Shown in pieces: positions 8,901 through 17,986 of a DNA stretch of 64,000 nucleotides. How positions within the stretch are numbered: position 1 is the first letter of the stretch; every line of letters starts with the position of its first letter. The notes under the pieces were generated by a model. It did not search any database, was not told where the DNA came from, and was given only the letters and a program-made list of their open reading frames with translations. The stretch comes from JACJVV01 sp964581515 (GTDB lineage Archaea; Nanobdellota; Nanobdellia; Woesearchaeales; JACJVV01). The DNA is taken from contig CAZOOV010000003.1 of the NCBI GenBank assembly GCA_964581515.1, positions 1 through 64,000 on the forward strand, written 5' to 3'. The position numbers and the translations under genes are program-made.

Positions 8901-11900
8901 AATAGTTGTTTATGGGATTATCAATGGAACTATTGTTATGAAGCAGGATGCTGGGAAAACAATAATGAAACAGGTTGTGGTTTAGCAGGATGTTATTGGG
9001 ACACTGGCTCAGGTGGTTGGTGTAAAGAAGAAGGCTGCTGGGATCATTGGGATGAAGAAGCATGTACTGCAGGTGGTTGTACATGGGACTCAACATATGA
9101 TTATTGTTATGAAGAAGGCTGTTGGGGCTATCAAAATGATACTTCATGTGATGCATCAGGCAAATGCTCATGGAGAGAAGATACATGGGGCTGGTGTGAA
9201 GAATACAATTGCTGGAGCTTATGGGATCAATCATCATGTGAAAGTGAGAATGATGACCTCAACTGTGCATGGAATAGCAACTGGAATTATTGTGAAGAAG
9301 TTTCATGTTATATCTATGATGGTCAAGGCGAAGCAGCATGTGTTAATAACTCAGAAGGATTATCATGTCAATACAGCAATGGCTGGTGTGACCCTGCAGG
9401 AGGATTTTGTAGTGATTTTGATGGTAATATGAAAGGATGTATGGATACAAAGTATTGTTTCTTTGATTTCAATACTGATTTATGTTCAAGTCCAGAAGAT
9501 GCAGGTGAAGATAGTGGTTTTGCAGAAGATATGAAAGAATTTAACCCCTCATGTTGGCTTTTTAATTCAAACCAGACAACTTGTGATAATATAAATATAT
9601 GTAGTTATAATGGAGGGGCAAGTACATGTGATAATACTGGTCCTGCAAATGAGCCAGTGAACTGTGAGAATATCACTGATGCTGCACTTTGTAATGTACT
9701 TCCAACACTTGCTAGTTGTTGTAAATGGAGAAATGGTACATGTACAACTGATTTCAGCAACAATGATTGTAGGGATAATGTGGAAGATCCTGGAGAAGGT
9801 TCAAGATTCTGTGAAGATGAAAATGTATTTGGAAGTCAAACAGAATGTAACAGGATTGCAAACCATCCATGGTATATGCCATGTGTATGGTCTGGTACAG
9901 AATGTGCATTCAATTTTGATGCAGTAGTAGGAAGCGGAGGAGAATTCGAAGATATCAAGACAGAAGAGATGTGTGAGAAAGCAAAAGGCGACTGGGTATG
10001 TGAGAATTATTGTGATGATAATGGAACAGCTGCAGCAACTGATGATAAATTGAAGGCAGAATGTTGGTGTGTACCAGGAAGTGGAATAGATGAACAGATA
10101 TGTAAGAAATCATGTTGGGCTTGTGAATATAACAGTACAGAAGAATGGCCTACAGCTGATGCAGCACAAAGTGCATGTGAGAATTCACCTGCAAACTGTG
10201 AGTTTGAATCAGACGTAACTGCTGACAATGGATTTGGCTGGTGTGATTTCTCAACATCTATTGAAACTACAGGTGGATGTGATTCATCATGTGCTGCTTG
10301 TAATGATGTAGAAGATGACGCTGCAACTGCTAAACCGGAAACAAAGATTGCATGTATGGAAAGTGAGGTAGGATGTAAGTGGGCAACTAATCTTGCTAAT
10401 AAAAGTAAGGGTACATGCATAACTGAAAGTGAGAAGTCTTGTGAGGAAAGCTGTTTCTCATGTAGTGAAGCAGAATGTGAAGCTTATGGACTTAATGATG
10501 CTGGTGCTTGTACATGGGAAGCAACAGATGAATTCTGTCAGCCTGCAAATCTTATCAATGATGAGATCTGCTTCAATGATAAGGATGATGACAACGATGA
10601 TCAAGTAGATTGTGATGATGCAGATTGTTTCTTCTCACCTGAATGTGGAGAGGGAGACCAGATGCATGAGTGCTTCAAGTATGATCAGGATGATTGTGAT
10701 GATAGTCCTGTACTTGCAGGTGCTGAACTAAATTGTTCCTGGATTACTGATCCTTTCGGAGGACAATGGTGTGCGCATCCTTCAGAAGTATGCTGGCAGT
10801 ATGATTATAGTGAGACTGTCTGTAATAGTCAAGGTGGAGCATGTAATTATAAATCCACTGGTGGAAGATGTGATATCAATAAGACTTCAGCAGATGCATG
10901 CTTTGGAAAACCTGAAGCAGGATGTACTGGAGATTGTCAATGGATTGCTGATCCAGATAATATGTTTGGTGGAGGACGTTGTGAATTCAAGATGTTCTCA
11001 ATCTGTCATGATTCATCCATCACAACGCAATCAGGATGTACTTCTGGAACAAATGCACAATATTGTTCATGGTTAAATGACCCTAATTCACCTAATGGTG
11101 GATGGTGTGAACCTTTGTGTTTTAACCTGAATAATGTATCTTGCATTGCAAACAATAAATGTGATTGGGCAGCAGGATGGTGTGAACCAAATGTAACTAC
11201 AAGCGAAGATTGTTATCAGTTTGATAACACTGATGCATCTACATGTGAAGCTAGTGGTGCATGTCTATGGGGAGAAGCAATGTATGGTGGAGAATGTGAA
11301 CCTGATTTTGACTTCCAATCAGAAACTGATTGTTGGGATACTTATTTTGATGCAGCAACTTGTGGTGCAGATAGTGATTGTATCTGGATGCAGGACCCTT
11401 ACTCAGGAATGGGAGGATTTTGCGAGAATGCAATCTTTGCATGTTTTGAAATAGGGATGAAAGCAGAATTTGAAGGTGGAAATGCTTCAGCAGCATGTAC
11501 TGCATATGCGGCTGCAGGTTGTGTCTGGGATGCAGAGGATCAAGAATGCGGTAATGAATGTGATGGTCTTGATACAGCGGCATGTACTGCTTCATCTAAT
11601 TGTAAAGCATTTACTGGATGGTGTGATCCTAAAGGAGCAGGAATGATGTTTGAGAAGATGGACGCTCCACCTGCAATGATTGCATTTGATGATTGTAATG
11701 AAGCAGGTTTAAGTGACCTTACAGACTTATGTGGTATTGGTGTCAAAGATGACTTTGATGTGTTTGGAGTTAGTGTAGGAGTAAGAGATATGACAGATGC
11801 AGCAACATGCAACGGTGAATATATCATGGACTTCACTACATTCCCTCCAACTCAAATGGAAGGAACTGGTGATGAAGCTATGACTACAATAGTATATATA

Positions 11901-13850
11901 GGTAGTGATGGTGATGATTCAACTGGTTGTAATTCAAGCAATAACGCTAAGACTGGACTGGATTATAAATTTGTCATAGAATCTACATCTTCAGATAAAG
12001 AGTCTGTATCAAAATACAAATGCATTAACAGTGAATGGAAATCAAGTACAGTGCAAGCGTTTACAATGGCAAAGATCATGTGCGGAGAAGCAAATGGTCC
12101 TATAGTGATGCTTGATAAGGGAAGCATGTTTGAGGCAGGAAGTTTTGATCTTGGATATGACATGGTAATCTATGTATTATCTAAGAACGTGACCTCTGGA
12201 GTAATAGTTGACGCAATAGAAGGAATATATACTCCTGGAACTGTTGATTTCATACCAGAAGATTGTAATGGATTTGAAGATATGGATGGAGACGGACTTC
12301 CTCCAGATAAGGATCCAGATTGCAAGTTCATAAAGAAATATGGTGGAAATGTAGTAGAAAATTGTCATGAACCTGGAGATGAAGACATGGATGGACTCAT
12401 TAACTGTGATGACCCTTACTGTAAGATGATGCCAGTTTGTGGTGGAGATATGTTTGATCTTGAAGCAGATGAGAATGATACGACTTCAGCTTCTATTTCA
12501 CAGAAGGAAGTTGAAACATTCCCTGATTCAGCATTCGTCAAATATGATTCTAATGAACCAGCAAATGGAACATTATTATTTTATGGAAACGATAGCACAT
12601 GTCTTGTAATAGATGCTACAATCTATGATATAGGAGTGACAGATAGTAGTATTCCTGAATACAAGATCTGGCATGAAGGTCCAATCGATGAACAGACTGT
12701 AGGTAGTGCACTACTTAATGGGACAACATACTATTACAAATTGAAAGTATGTGACAAGGCAGGAAATCCTTGCGGTCTAAGTGCATGTTTGAATTTCACA
12801 ACAGAAGTAGACGCTGCAAGCTGTGGAATCAAATGCGAACCAGTATTCGATGTCAAATATACACCTCCTGAAGATGATTCAAATCTGAATGGAGCAGGTG
12901 TACAATGGGATTTCGGAGATGGTTATGAGGAAGAGTCTTGCGGAGGTCTTGGTGGACATAAGAAGTCTTACAATGAGACTGAAGATATTGGTGTCAAGAT
13001 AGGCAATACTGATGGATCAGGAACTTCAGGTATGAGATCTGCAAGTGCTAGTTCAAGTGCATTGCTTTGGTCAATCGAGCTGAAGAACATGACTATCAGA
13101 GGAACTGTTGATACCAACAAGACAAGCATTGATGAGGATGACTTGTTTGCAGGAACATCAGATGGCATAAACTATGTCGGTATGGATCACGACAAATGGC
13201 TTGATCTTTTCGGTGAGCTTAACCCTAAATTCATCAAGATATGCTTGCCTGGTGAAGCAGATACTGTCTGGAACTGTCCTAATGCAAGTGATATAAGTCA
13301 GGATACATGCAGTGATGTAACTGATCTTGTTATCGGTGACTTTGAGTACAACTCAGCATTGGATTGTACAGAGATATTGTTGCCAGCAGACTTAGGATTC
13401 AGTGTAAATGCAGATCTTGGAACAGCATCTACTGGAGGAACTACTACTACTACTGGTGGTGGTGGCGGTTCATCATCTTGTACTTCAAGATGGACTTGTA
13501 CAGATTGGGGACCTTGTACTAATAATAGGATGACAAGGACATGTACTGATTCCAAAGCTTGTAAAGAGCCAACAGATATGCCTTATACAGCTAAACAGTG
13601 CAAGTCATCAGGATCGCCTATCACAGGTGAAGTTGTTGGCGGAGCTACTGGCAGTAATGAAGGATCCAATGACATAGATTCAAGGGCACAGGATCAGATG
13701 GATCAATTAGCAGATGTGAGCGATAAAGTAGAAGTAGTGACAAGCTCATGGTCTGGCTGGTTAAGAACAGGTGCAATATTCCTTGTAATATTGTTCCTCG
13801 GTGGAATGCTCTTGTCATCTGTTGTGACAATATACAAAGGAAAGCAATAA
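5964..13850 (+). CDS. Giant cysteine/tryptophan-rich repeat surface protein
   Basis: 2628 residues. A signal peptide (about 8-29) precedes an Ig-like beta domain (30-130), then 33 tandem units of about 27-35 residues (138-1146) with the pattern C-W-(N/D)-Y...C...C-x-W...C. Less regular Cys-rich units with acidic DDDxD-type segments follow to about 2160, then FN3-like beta domains and a thrombospondin-1-like segment (WTCTDWGPC, near 2512). A 'SPITGEVVGGAT' motif (2551-2562) and a single C-terminal transmembrane helix (about 2596-2620) with a KGKQ tail end the protein. With four cysteines per unit the repeats are probably disulfide-bonded rods. The likely role is cell-surface adhesion or a coat. 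No named family recognised. Confidence 0.88.
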   Translation: MMDWCKCKVSSIFIYMVVFVLSLFCVSGFDVMFDSPTAAAIVDGDITVTTTFDVASSTVGNLVLSISNASFGEQLYTTATATYDTATSSYVNYLFDTSLYADGEYTLTANATSTSFQEATATVTFRIDNVPDVSDTIDCWDQTTRDDCEDYGHCRWDKWSGNCFQAGCWDFWTEDGCSEASLELGLPCNWNTGGSSGWCEDATQCWNMHDNDSCTSISGCNWDSSSYCQELNCWNYYDKDTCDSHADIGCEWDGWGCIETGGCWDYYEEDSCGVVDGCMWKSDAWCTEEGCWNYWDETSCDASVGCEWEEDPWMPGMGWCNEIGGCWNFDDQTSCEADGCYWMDMPEQPNSPATGGGDGGSQCMPLDCFAFSEGGESDCTTLSAANGLNCIWNSEWQSCEPVGCWDYSDESTCLANDCNWDNGWCNEGGCWDARSADECGAITDCTWQDGYGWCEQEACWNYNDEADCTGSSLNCGWGEDQWGGWCYEIGCWDYQNETACQTDSDCMWDGWNCYEPGCWDYGPGEENECNSDANCEWTDNGYCYEEGCWNKNDQSTCDAASAEGCVWEGSGWCTDEGCWNYNNQVDCDNNSGSGCVWDDQWNYCGEIDCYGLTTQNSCEKYNESLNCFWDGWSCAKKGCWNYWNTSLCSDADPGEGCSWESYESCQPRQCWNYKEEATCTGDEDCVWEGWCTGDYELSCWDNTDESSCSSAGCKWEGNCYEQGCWSYSGRTECCGSADCTESSTCGWETSGYCQQTGCWDYWEEGTCVNATGCVWDSTWDYCYEEGCWAYNDSQTCGQNAARNCVWDEQSDYCYKQDCWNYDTSQQCVADSNGIGGCAWDSQGEYCYNEGCWINNDQTTCDAQTNCEWADSGWCYDLGCWNYNTEGDCSAGANCQWDSTWEYCYEKGCWDYDNSEECSAVDKCTWDAGGSYCYEQGCWNYADGTTCELDSDCFWDNSSNSGWCKEDGCWDYTDSGTCEGNSCLWDYQWNYCYEAGCWENNNETGCGLAGCYWDTGSGGWCKEEGCWDHWDEEACTAGGCTWDSTYDYCYEEGCWGYQNDTSCDASGKCSWREDTWGWCEEYNCWSLWDQSSCESENDDLNCAWNSNWNYCEEVSCYIYDGQGEAACVNNSEGLSCQYSNGWCDPAGGFCSDFDGNMKGCMDTKYCFFDFNTDLCSSPEDAGEDSGFAEDMKEFNPSCWLFNSNQTTCDNINICSYNGGASTCDNTGPANEPVNCENITDAALCNVLPTLASCCKWRNGTCTTDFSNNDCRDNVEDPGEGSRFCEDENVFGSQTECNRIANHPWYMPCVWSGTECAFNFDAVVGSGGEFEDIKTEEMCEKAKGDWVCENYCDDNGTAAATDDKLKAECWCVPGSGIDEQICKKSCWACEYNSTEEWPTADAAQSACENSPANCEFESDVTADNGFGWCDFSTSIETTGGCDSSCAACNDVEDDAATAKPETKIACMESEVGCKWATNLANKSKGTCITESEKSCEESCFSCSEAECEAYGLNDAGACTWEATDEFCQPANLINDEICFNDKDDDNDDQVDCDDADCFFSPECGEGDQMHECFKYDQDDCDDSPVLAGAELNCSWITDPFGGQWCAHPSEVCWQYDYSETVCNSQGGACNYKSTGGRCDINKTSADACFGKPEAGCTGDCQWIADPDNMFGGGRCEFKMFSICHDSSITTQSGCTSGTNAQYCSWLNDPNSPNGGWCEPLCFNLNNVSCIANNKCDWAAGWCEPNVTTSEDCYQFDNTDASTCEASGACLWGEAMYGGECEPDFDFQSETDCWDTYFDAATCGADSDCIWMQDPYSGMGGFCENAIFACFEIGMKAEFEGGNASAACTAYAAAGCVWDAEDQECGNECDGLDTAACTASSNCKAFTGWCDPKGAGMMFEKMDAPPAMIAFDDCNEAGLSDLTDLCGIGVKDDFDVFGVSVGVRDMTDAATCNGEYIMDFTTFPPTQMEGTGDEAMTTIVYIGSDGDDSTGCNSSNNAKTGLDYKFVIESTSSDKESVSKYKCINSEWKSSTVQAFTMAKIMCGEANGPIVMLDKGSMFEAGSFDLGYDMVIYVLSKNVTSGVIVDAIEGIYTPGTVDFIPEDCNGFEDMDGDGLPPDKDPDCKFIKKYGGNVVENCHEPGDEDMDGLINCDDPYCKMMPVCGGDMFDLEADENDTTSASISQKEVETFPDSAFVKYDSNEPANGTLLFYGNDSTCLVIDATIYDIGVTDSSIPEYKIWHEGPIDEQTVGSALLNGTTYYYKLKVCDKAGNPCGLSACLNFTTEVDAASCGIKCEPVFDVKYTPPEDDSNLNGAGVQWDFGDGYEEESCGGLGGHKKSYNETEDIGVKIGNTDGSGTSGMRSASASSSALLWSIELKNMTIRGTVDTNKTSIDEDDLFAGTSDGINYVGMDHDKWLDLFGELNPKFIKICLPGEADTVWNCPNASDISQDTCSDVTDLVIGDFEYNSALDCTEILLPADLGFSVNADLGTASTGGTTTTTGGGGGSSSCTSRWTCTDWGPCTNNRMTRTCTDSKACKEPTDMPYTAKQCKSSGSPITGEVVGGATGSNEGSNDIDSRAQDQMDQLADVSDKVEVVTSSWSGWLRTGAIFLVILFLGGMLLSSVVTIYKGKQ
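6375..9402 (+). repeat. Tandem array of 33 four-cysteine CW repeats (about 3 kb)
   Basis: Coding tandem repeat inside the giant gene. Each unit starts with GCWN/D or a variant, carries four cysteines at roughly constant spacing, a C-x-W before the last cysteine and an acidic EEG linker. Units differ widely at DNA level, so the array is old or diversified rather than freshly amplified. Units in the middle (about 8200-9120) are most alike, with several 'WDSTW.YCYEEGCW' copies. Confidence 0.9.
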
Positions 13851-13854
13851 GAAA

Positions 13855-13884
13855 GAGAGCAATAAGCTTTCTTTTATTTTTTTA
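13855..13884 (+). terminator. Hairpin plus U-tract after the giant gene
   Basis: GAGAGC-AATAA-GCTTTC (13855-13871) forms a six-pair stem with one G-U and is followed by TTTTATTTTTTTATTT. It lies directly after the stop at 13850, between two convergent genes. The U-rich run fits archaeal termination. The hairpin may be incidental. Confidence 0.45.
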
Positions 13885-13899
13885 TTTATTATCTTTTTA

Positions 13900-15054
13900 T
13901 TATTTCTTAATTGTATCTAGAAATTGTGCGTAGTACAATGGTTTGCATAAGAAATTGTTAAGTCTTCTTCCCCAAAGCCTTCTTATGTTATTGTTGTATT
14001 CAAAGGGTATTACAGCCTTATTTAGGTATGCTTCGTCTGTTGGCACCCATTCCCTTAGTGTACGCAGTCCTTTGCTTCCTGGCTTTGTATTTGCTTCTAT
14101 TGCTAGCAGATTTCCATCTTTATCATGGACAAAATCAAGACCTACTTCACCGACAACATAAGCTTTTGAGAAAGCATGGATTATCTTCTGACCCATTGAT
14201 CTAATTGATTTCTCGATTCCTTTATAATCTTCAAACATGACATAAGGGTCTTGTGGATGACCACTCTTGCCTATATTTGCTTGTTCAGACCTTTCTGCTC
14301 CTACTCTCACATAAAATGTTGTCATCCCCATGTTTCCTTTTTTGCTTCTTTGAAACAAAGCTCTGAAATCATAGACTCTTCCTTGGATGTCATCTACATT
14401 TACTCCTTCTTGTATTATATAATTCTGATCTATATCTTGGACTTCTTTCAGAAATGAAACTACTTCTTCAATGTCCTCTACAAAGAAAGGCTTATTCATG
14501 CTGCTTGGTCTGACATAATATCCTTTATGTTCACGTATGACTACTTGGCCTTTACCTTCAGATGAAACACGCTTTTTAATGAATACAAAACCAGTCTTAT
14601 CAATCAAGTCATCTAAATTTTCAGCAGAATAAAGGACTGTATTTGGTGTTGGTATATTATTTTCTTTTAATATCTGGTATGTCAGCCATTTGTCAGAACA
14701 TACTGACCTAAATCCTGGTGAATTAATGAAATTAGTATTTTTTTCTAATAATGCATTTATTATCTCTTTGTGTCTAACTCTTGATCTGGACGCCATGCCT
14801 GTCCGGTCATAAAAAGCAGTAGGTAATGGTGCTTTTGCTTCAATTAGGGATGTACCGTCCCAGTATCTGCACTGAATAAGGTCTCCTGCTTTGATGCGTT
14901 CAAGATTATCTTTCTTTGATTCAAGGACAATTAGAGTCATGCCTCTTGCTTTTGCAAGGTCTGCTCTTTCTCTGTACGCTCTCATAGCTGCGTCTCCCCT
15001 ATTCATGAGATAGCCTATGACATGTTCTGCTTTAATCAGTTCTCTTGAGTTCAT
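13900..15054 (-). CDS. ATP-grasp family protein (YheC/YheD-like)
   Basis: 384 residues. The middle and C-terminus have the ATP-grasp layout: a lysine-bearing FIKKRVSSEGKG loop near 175-186 and the metal-binding end GEVGLDFVHDKDGNLLAIEANTKPG-type segment near 316-340. The fold ligates a carboxylate to an amine or thiol using ATP. The closest family I recognise is the YheC/D (spore-coat-associated) group. The N-terminal 100 residues are not assignable. The substrate is unknown. The gene is convergent with the giant surface protein and 100 bp from the Nudix-PRPP pair. Confidence 0.75.
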   Translation of the reverse strand: MNSRELIKAEHVIGYLMNRGDAAMRAYRERADLAKARGMTLIVLESKKDNLERIKAGDLIQCRYWDGTSLIEAKAPLPTAFYDRTGMASRSRVRHKEIINALLEKNTNFINSPGFRSVCSDKWLTYQILKENNIPTPNTVLYSAENLDDLIDKTGFVFIKKRVSSEGKGQVVIREHKGYYVRPSSMNKPFFVEDIEEVVSFLKEVQDIDQNYIIQEGVNVDDIQGRVYDFRALFQRSKKGNMGMTTFYVRVGAERSEQANIGKSGHPQDPYVMFEDYKGIEKSIRSMGQKIIHAFSKAYVVGEVGLDFVHDKDGNLLAIEANTKPGSKGLRTLREWVPTDEAYLNKAVIPFEYNNNIRRLWGRRLNNFLCKPLYYAQFLDTIKK

Positions 15055-15162
15055 TCTTAATCAAAGAGATGATTAGTGGGCATATTTATAATTATTCGTG
15101 GTAAAGTATATTGCCAACTGTCTTCTATAGTTGTTATTCTTTCTTATTCTTTGTTATTCTTT

Positions 15163-16062
15163 TTATGTCTCTATCATATAGCCTTCTCCGTTGATGCTTG
15201 GTGGTTTTGGTGTTGATATTTGTCTTGATAAATTTGGTAAAGCTGTTATATAATCCTGTAGTATCTGGTAATGGTCAAATGCCATGCTTCTGCTGTATTT
15301 CTTCATGTCATCAATGTTGACTATTCTTGCTGATTTTGCATCGCTTCCTGCTTTCAGTTCTCCATATGCATCACATATGAATACTGTAGATGTTCTTGGT
15401 CCTCTAGGATCTCTTCCAGGCGCGTCATAAACTTTGAATTTTTCGAATGTATCTAGTTCTAAGTTTGTCTCTTCCTTGATCTCTCTTATCAGTGCTTTCT
15501 CTATTGTCTCTCCTGTTTCTATATGACCTCCAGGGAGTGCAAAGCCATAAGGTTTGCTTGTTCTTTCTACAAGGACAATACCATCTTTGTAATTTAAGAT
15601 TCCGTCAACAGTGTATTGTTGTTCTTGATCTGCTACATTGGCTTTATTTTTTGCATCTGCTCCTTTTCCTGCTTTTTGATAGAGTATGGTATTTGTAGTA
15701 TGGACGCTATCGTTAATGAATACATCGTCTACGATTGTTTCAAATGCACAGCACTGGTCTTTGTATCCTTCAGGTATTTGTGCTAATACTTCTGCAATGC
15801 TTGGCTTGAAGAAGCCGTAATATCCATAATTGTGGTTAGTTATAATGGATTCTAGTTGAACAAGGCCTTTTGCTTGTCTTGTTGGTTTTGGATCCCAAGT
15901 AAACGCTGTGCTTCTTAGATCAACATTTTTTATGTAATAAGGTTTTCCATCTGGATCCATCTCTAGCTTTGGTCCTCTTCTCTTGAACCTGACGACTGGT
16001 TTGATATTCTTGTAAAGCTTCTTTAAATCTTGTGGTGATATATCTGGAACTAATTTTGACAT
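15163..16062 (-). CDS. Nudix hydrolase with extended N-terminal domain
   Basis: 299 residues. A full Nudix box (GGHIETGETIEKALIREIKEETNL) lies near 174-197 with all catalytic glutamates. The first 120 residues are an added domain not typical of small Nudix enzymes. The gene follows the PRPP synthetase by 15 bp in the same direction and is certainly co-transcribed with it. An NrtR-like regulator faces the pair. ADP-ribose or a related NAD/ribose-phosphate metabolite is the likeliest substrate, since hydrolysing ADP-ribose gives ribose-5-phosphate for PRPP synthesis. That is inference from context. Confidence 0.85.
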   Translation of the reverse strand: MSKLVPDISPQDLKKLYKNIKPVVRFKRRGPKLEMDPDGKPYYIKNVDLRSTAFTWDPKPTRQAKGLVQLESIITNHNYGYYGFFKPSIAEVLAQIPEGYKDQCCAFETIVDDVFINDSVHTTNTILYQKAGKGADAKNKANVADQEQQYTVDGILNYKDGIVLVERTSKPYGFALPGGHIETGETIEKALIREIKEETNLELDTFEKFKVYDAPGRDPRGPRTSTVFICDAYGELKAGSDAKSARIVNIDDMKKYSRSMAFDHYQILQDYITALPNLSRQISTPKPPSINGEGYMIET

Positions 16063-16077
16063 TTTTCTCTCCTCCTC

Positions 16078-17070
16078 TTAGTTATTCTCGAACAGTTTGC
16101 TTATGCTTCCACCTGGTTTTGATGATTCATAGATCGCTTTTGCGAACAGATCTTCAACTTTCAAAGGTATAAGCCATCTCTTGTTCTGTTCATAGTATTC
16201 AGCTGATCTTGGGATTGTGTCTGTAGCTACGACTTTTAGCTGGCTTTCTGCGAACTTCTGCTCTGCTGGAATGTCTTTCTCGCTGAATATTGCATGCGAG
16301 ACTGCTGCATAGACATTATTTGCCCCTCTCTTGTAGGCGAGTTCAGCTGCCTTGAGAATCGATCCTCCTGAATCTATCATGTCATCATAGATCACTATGT
16401 CCTTGTCTTCAATGTCTCCGCCTATGAAATTCATTATCTCTACTTTGTTAGGACCAGAACGTCTTTTGTCTATGATATAGACAGGAACATCTTCATCAAG
16501 GCTTCTTGCGAAGCGTCTTGCTCTTGTAACTCCACCGTGATCAGGGCTGACAACGACAAGATTGCTGTAATCTCCTTGATATTGCTCCTTGAAGTAATCG
16601 CTGTGGATCAAGCTGCCATAAAGGTTGTCAACAGGTATATTGTAGAATCCCTGAGCCTGGTCGCAGTGCAGATCCATTGTTATTATCCTCTCTACTGGAT
16701 AAGATTCAACGATGTTTGCTATCATCCTTGCAGAGATAGGAACTCTTGGCTCATCTTTCCTGTCCTGTCTTGTGTAAGTCATGTAAGGCAGGACTAAGGT
16801 AAGGCTTTTTGGTGAGGCACGGCTGATGGCATCCATGGACAACATAAGCCTTACTAATCCTGCGCTAGGATCTGGATAATGCATAGAATGCATGAGATAG
16901 ACATCCTTTTGACGGATGCTTTCAGGGACTTTAGGTTTTATCTCTTTGTTTGCGAATACTGTCTCCTGTAATTCGCTATAGTTTACTTCACAATCAGTAT
17001 CTCTGAGCTTTTTGTATATCTTTTGCGCCATTGGCTGCATTTCTTCTGTAGCCAGTAATTCGATTGTCAT
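16078..17070 (-). CDS. prs: Ribose-phosphate pyrophosphokinase (PRPP synthetase)
   Basis: 330 residues, the normal length. It makes PRPP from ribose-5-phosphate and ATP for nucleotide and NAD synthesis. Visible motifs are the PRPP-family signature DLHCDQAQGFYNIP near 140-153, VVVSPDHGGVTRARRFA, and the PRPP-binding loop IVIYDDMIDSGGS near 218-230. The start has a strong ribosome binding site (AGGAGGC). It is first in a two-gene operon with the Nudix hydrolase. Confidence 0.93.
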   Translation of the reverse strand: MTIELLATEEMQPMAQKIYKKLRDTDCEVNYSELQETVFANKEIKPKVPESIRQKDVYLMHSMHYPDPSAGLVRLMLSMDAISRASPKSLTLVLPYMTYTRQDRKDEPRVPISARMIANIVESYPVERIITMDLHCDQAQGFYNIPVDNLYGSLIHSDYFKEQYQGDYSNLVVVSPDHGGVTRARRFARSLDEDVPVYIIDKRRSGPNKVEIMNFIGGDIEDKDIVIYDDMIDSGGSILKAAELAYKRGANNVYAAVSHAIFSEKDIPAEQKFAESQLKVVATDTIPRSAEYYEQNKRWLIPLKVEDLFAKAIYESSKPGGSISKLFENN

Positions 17071-17084
17071 TTTTTGTGCCTCCT

Positions 17085-17191
17085 GTTTACGTACTTTTTA
17101 CGCAAACTAAAGTGTAAGAACGCTTTGAACTATATAAACTTTACGTTAATATGACGTTAAGATAACGTAGTTTGTACGTAACATTTATAAA
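17085..17191. promoter_or_regulatory. Divergent promoter with palindromic candidate NrtR operators
   Basis: The 144-bp gap between prs and the NrtR-like gene holds a near-palindrome of 23 bp (17085-17107, GTTTACG...CGCAAAC), a perfect palindrome ACGTTA-AGA-TAACGT (17154-17168) and a related site GTTTGTACGTAAC (17170-17182). TATA-like boxes lie at 17131-17138 (towards prs) and 17184-17191 (towards the regulator, about 27 nt before its ATG). The first site sits at the expected prs transcript start next to its ribosome binding site, and the third abuts the other TATA box. Repression of both genes by the regulator fits this layout. Confidence 0.6.
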
Positions 17192-17214
17192 GTTGAGAGA
17201 TTATATGCTTGTAA

Positions 17215-17823
17215 ATGGTACAAAAATACGAGAAATCAAGGATTGCAGTCGATATGGTGATACTTTCTATCCATGAAGGGGGGTTGAAAGTCTATCTTGA
17301 AGACAGGGAGAAAGTACCATTTACTGGTAAAAAAGAGCTTCCAGGCGGACTGCTTAGGCCAGATGAAACTGCTGAGCAAACACTTGAGAGGAAATTAAAA
17401 CAGGTTCTTGGCAAGGGTAATATTTTCTTTACACAATTCTATACATTTACTGGTCCCAAGAGGGATCCGAGAGAAAGGACAGTATCTATAGGCTTTATCG
17501 CTCTTGTCAATGAGAATGTGATAAAGGATCATAGCTGTTGGTATAGTGCTGATGTTATGGGGCTTGCTTTTGACCATAAAGATATTGTGATGAAGGCAAG
17601 AGAGTATCTTAAAAATAATATTAATTCTCTAATTGTGAGTCAGTTCTTGCCAAAGGAGTTTCCTTTGAATAAACTTCAGGAAGCATATGAAGTGATTGAG
17701 GATAAAAAGTATGATAATAGGAATTTTCGAAAAAAGATGATTTCTTCGGGAATTGTCGTCGAGAGTGATAAGATGGAAGAGAATGTTAGCCATAGGCCTG
17801 CTAAGTTGTTTAAGTTTGCTTGA
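17215..17823 (+). CDS. NrtR-like Nudix-related transcriptional regulator
   Basis: 202 residues. Residues 1-140 are a Nudix fold whose catalytic box is degenerate (the REXXEE core reads RKLKQVL), so it probably binds rather than cleaves a nucleotide. Residues about 150-202 form a winged-helix DNA-binding domain with NRNFRKKMISSGIV and HRPAKLFKF, the signature of NrtR regulators of NAD metabolism, which use ADP-ribose as effector. It is divergent from prs-Nudix across palindromic sites. Its leaderless-type TATA box overlaps them, so autoregulation is likely. Confidence 0.85.
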   Translation: MVQKYEKSRIAVDMVILSIHEGGLKVYLEDREKVPFTGKKELPGGLLRPDETAEQTLERKLKQVLGKGNIFFTQFYTFTGPKRDPRERTVSIGFIALVNENVIKDHSCWYSADVMGLAFDHKDIVMKAREYLKNNINSLIVSQFLPKEFPLNKLQEAYEVIEDKKYDNRNFRKKMISSGIVVESDKMEENVSHRPAKLFKFA

Positions 17824-17846
17824 TTCTGACGAAAGTATTTTATTAT

Positions 17847-17972
17847 TTATTTTTTCTTATTATTCAATGCATTAGTAATTTTCTCTAGTCCTGCGTATAT
17901 TATTCCTGCTCCAACAATGAATCCTGTAAATATCATTGTCCCTGTTATTATATATGCTATTTGAGTTTCCAT
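17847..17972 (-). CDS. 41-residue membrane protein
   Basis: Short ATG frame (METQIAY...) encoding one long hydrophobic helix ending in NNKKK. It is last of three tiny co-oriented genes (17847-18339) and follows the previous one by 14 bp with GGTG as a weak ribosome binding site. Support comes from the clustered arrangement and the shared plan of one or two helices plus Lys-rich tail. Function unknown. Confidence 0.5.
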   Translation of the reverse strand: METQIAYIITGTMIFTGFIVGAGIIYAGLEKITNALNNKKK

Positions 17973-17986
17973 ATTTATTCACCTTT

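Noticed and set aside
6613..9237. Several long frames on the minus strand and in other plus frames across the CW repeats
   Set aside because: They arise from the biased codons of the repeat (TGT/TGG/GAT/GAA), have repetitive His/Asn/Leu or Val/Met-rich translations and no start signals.
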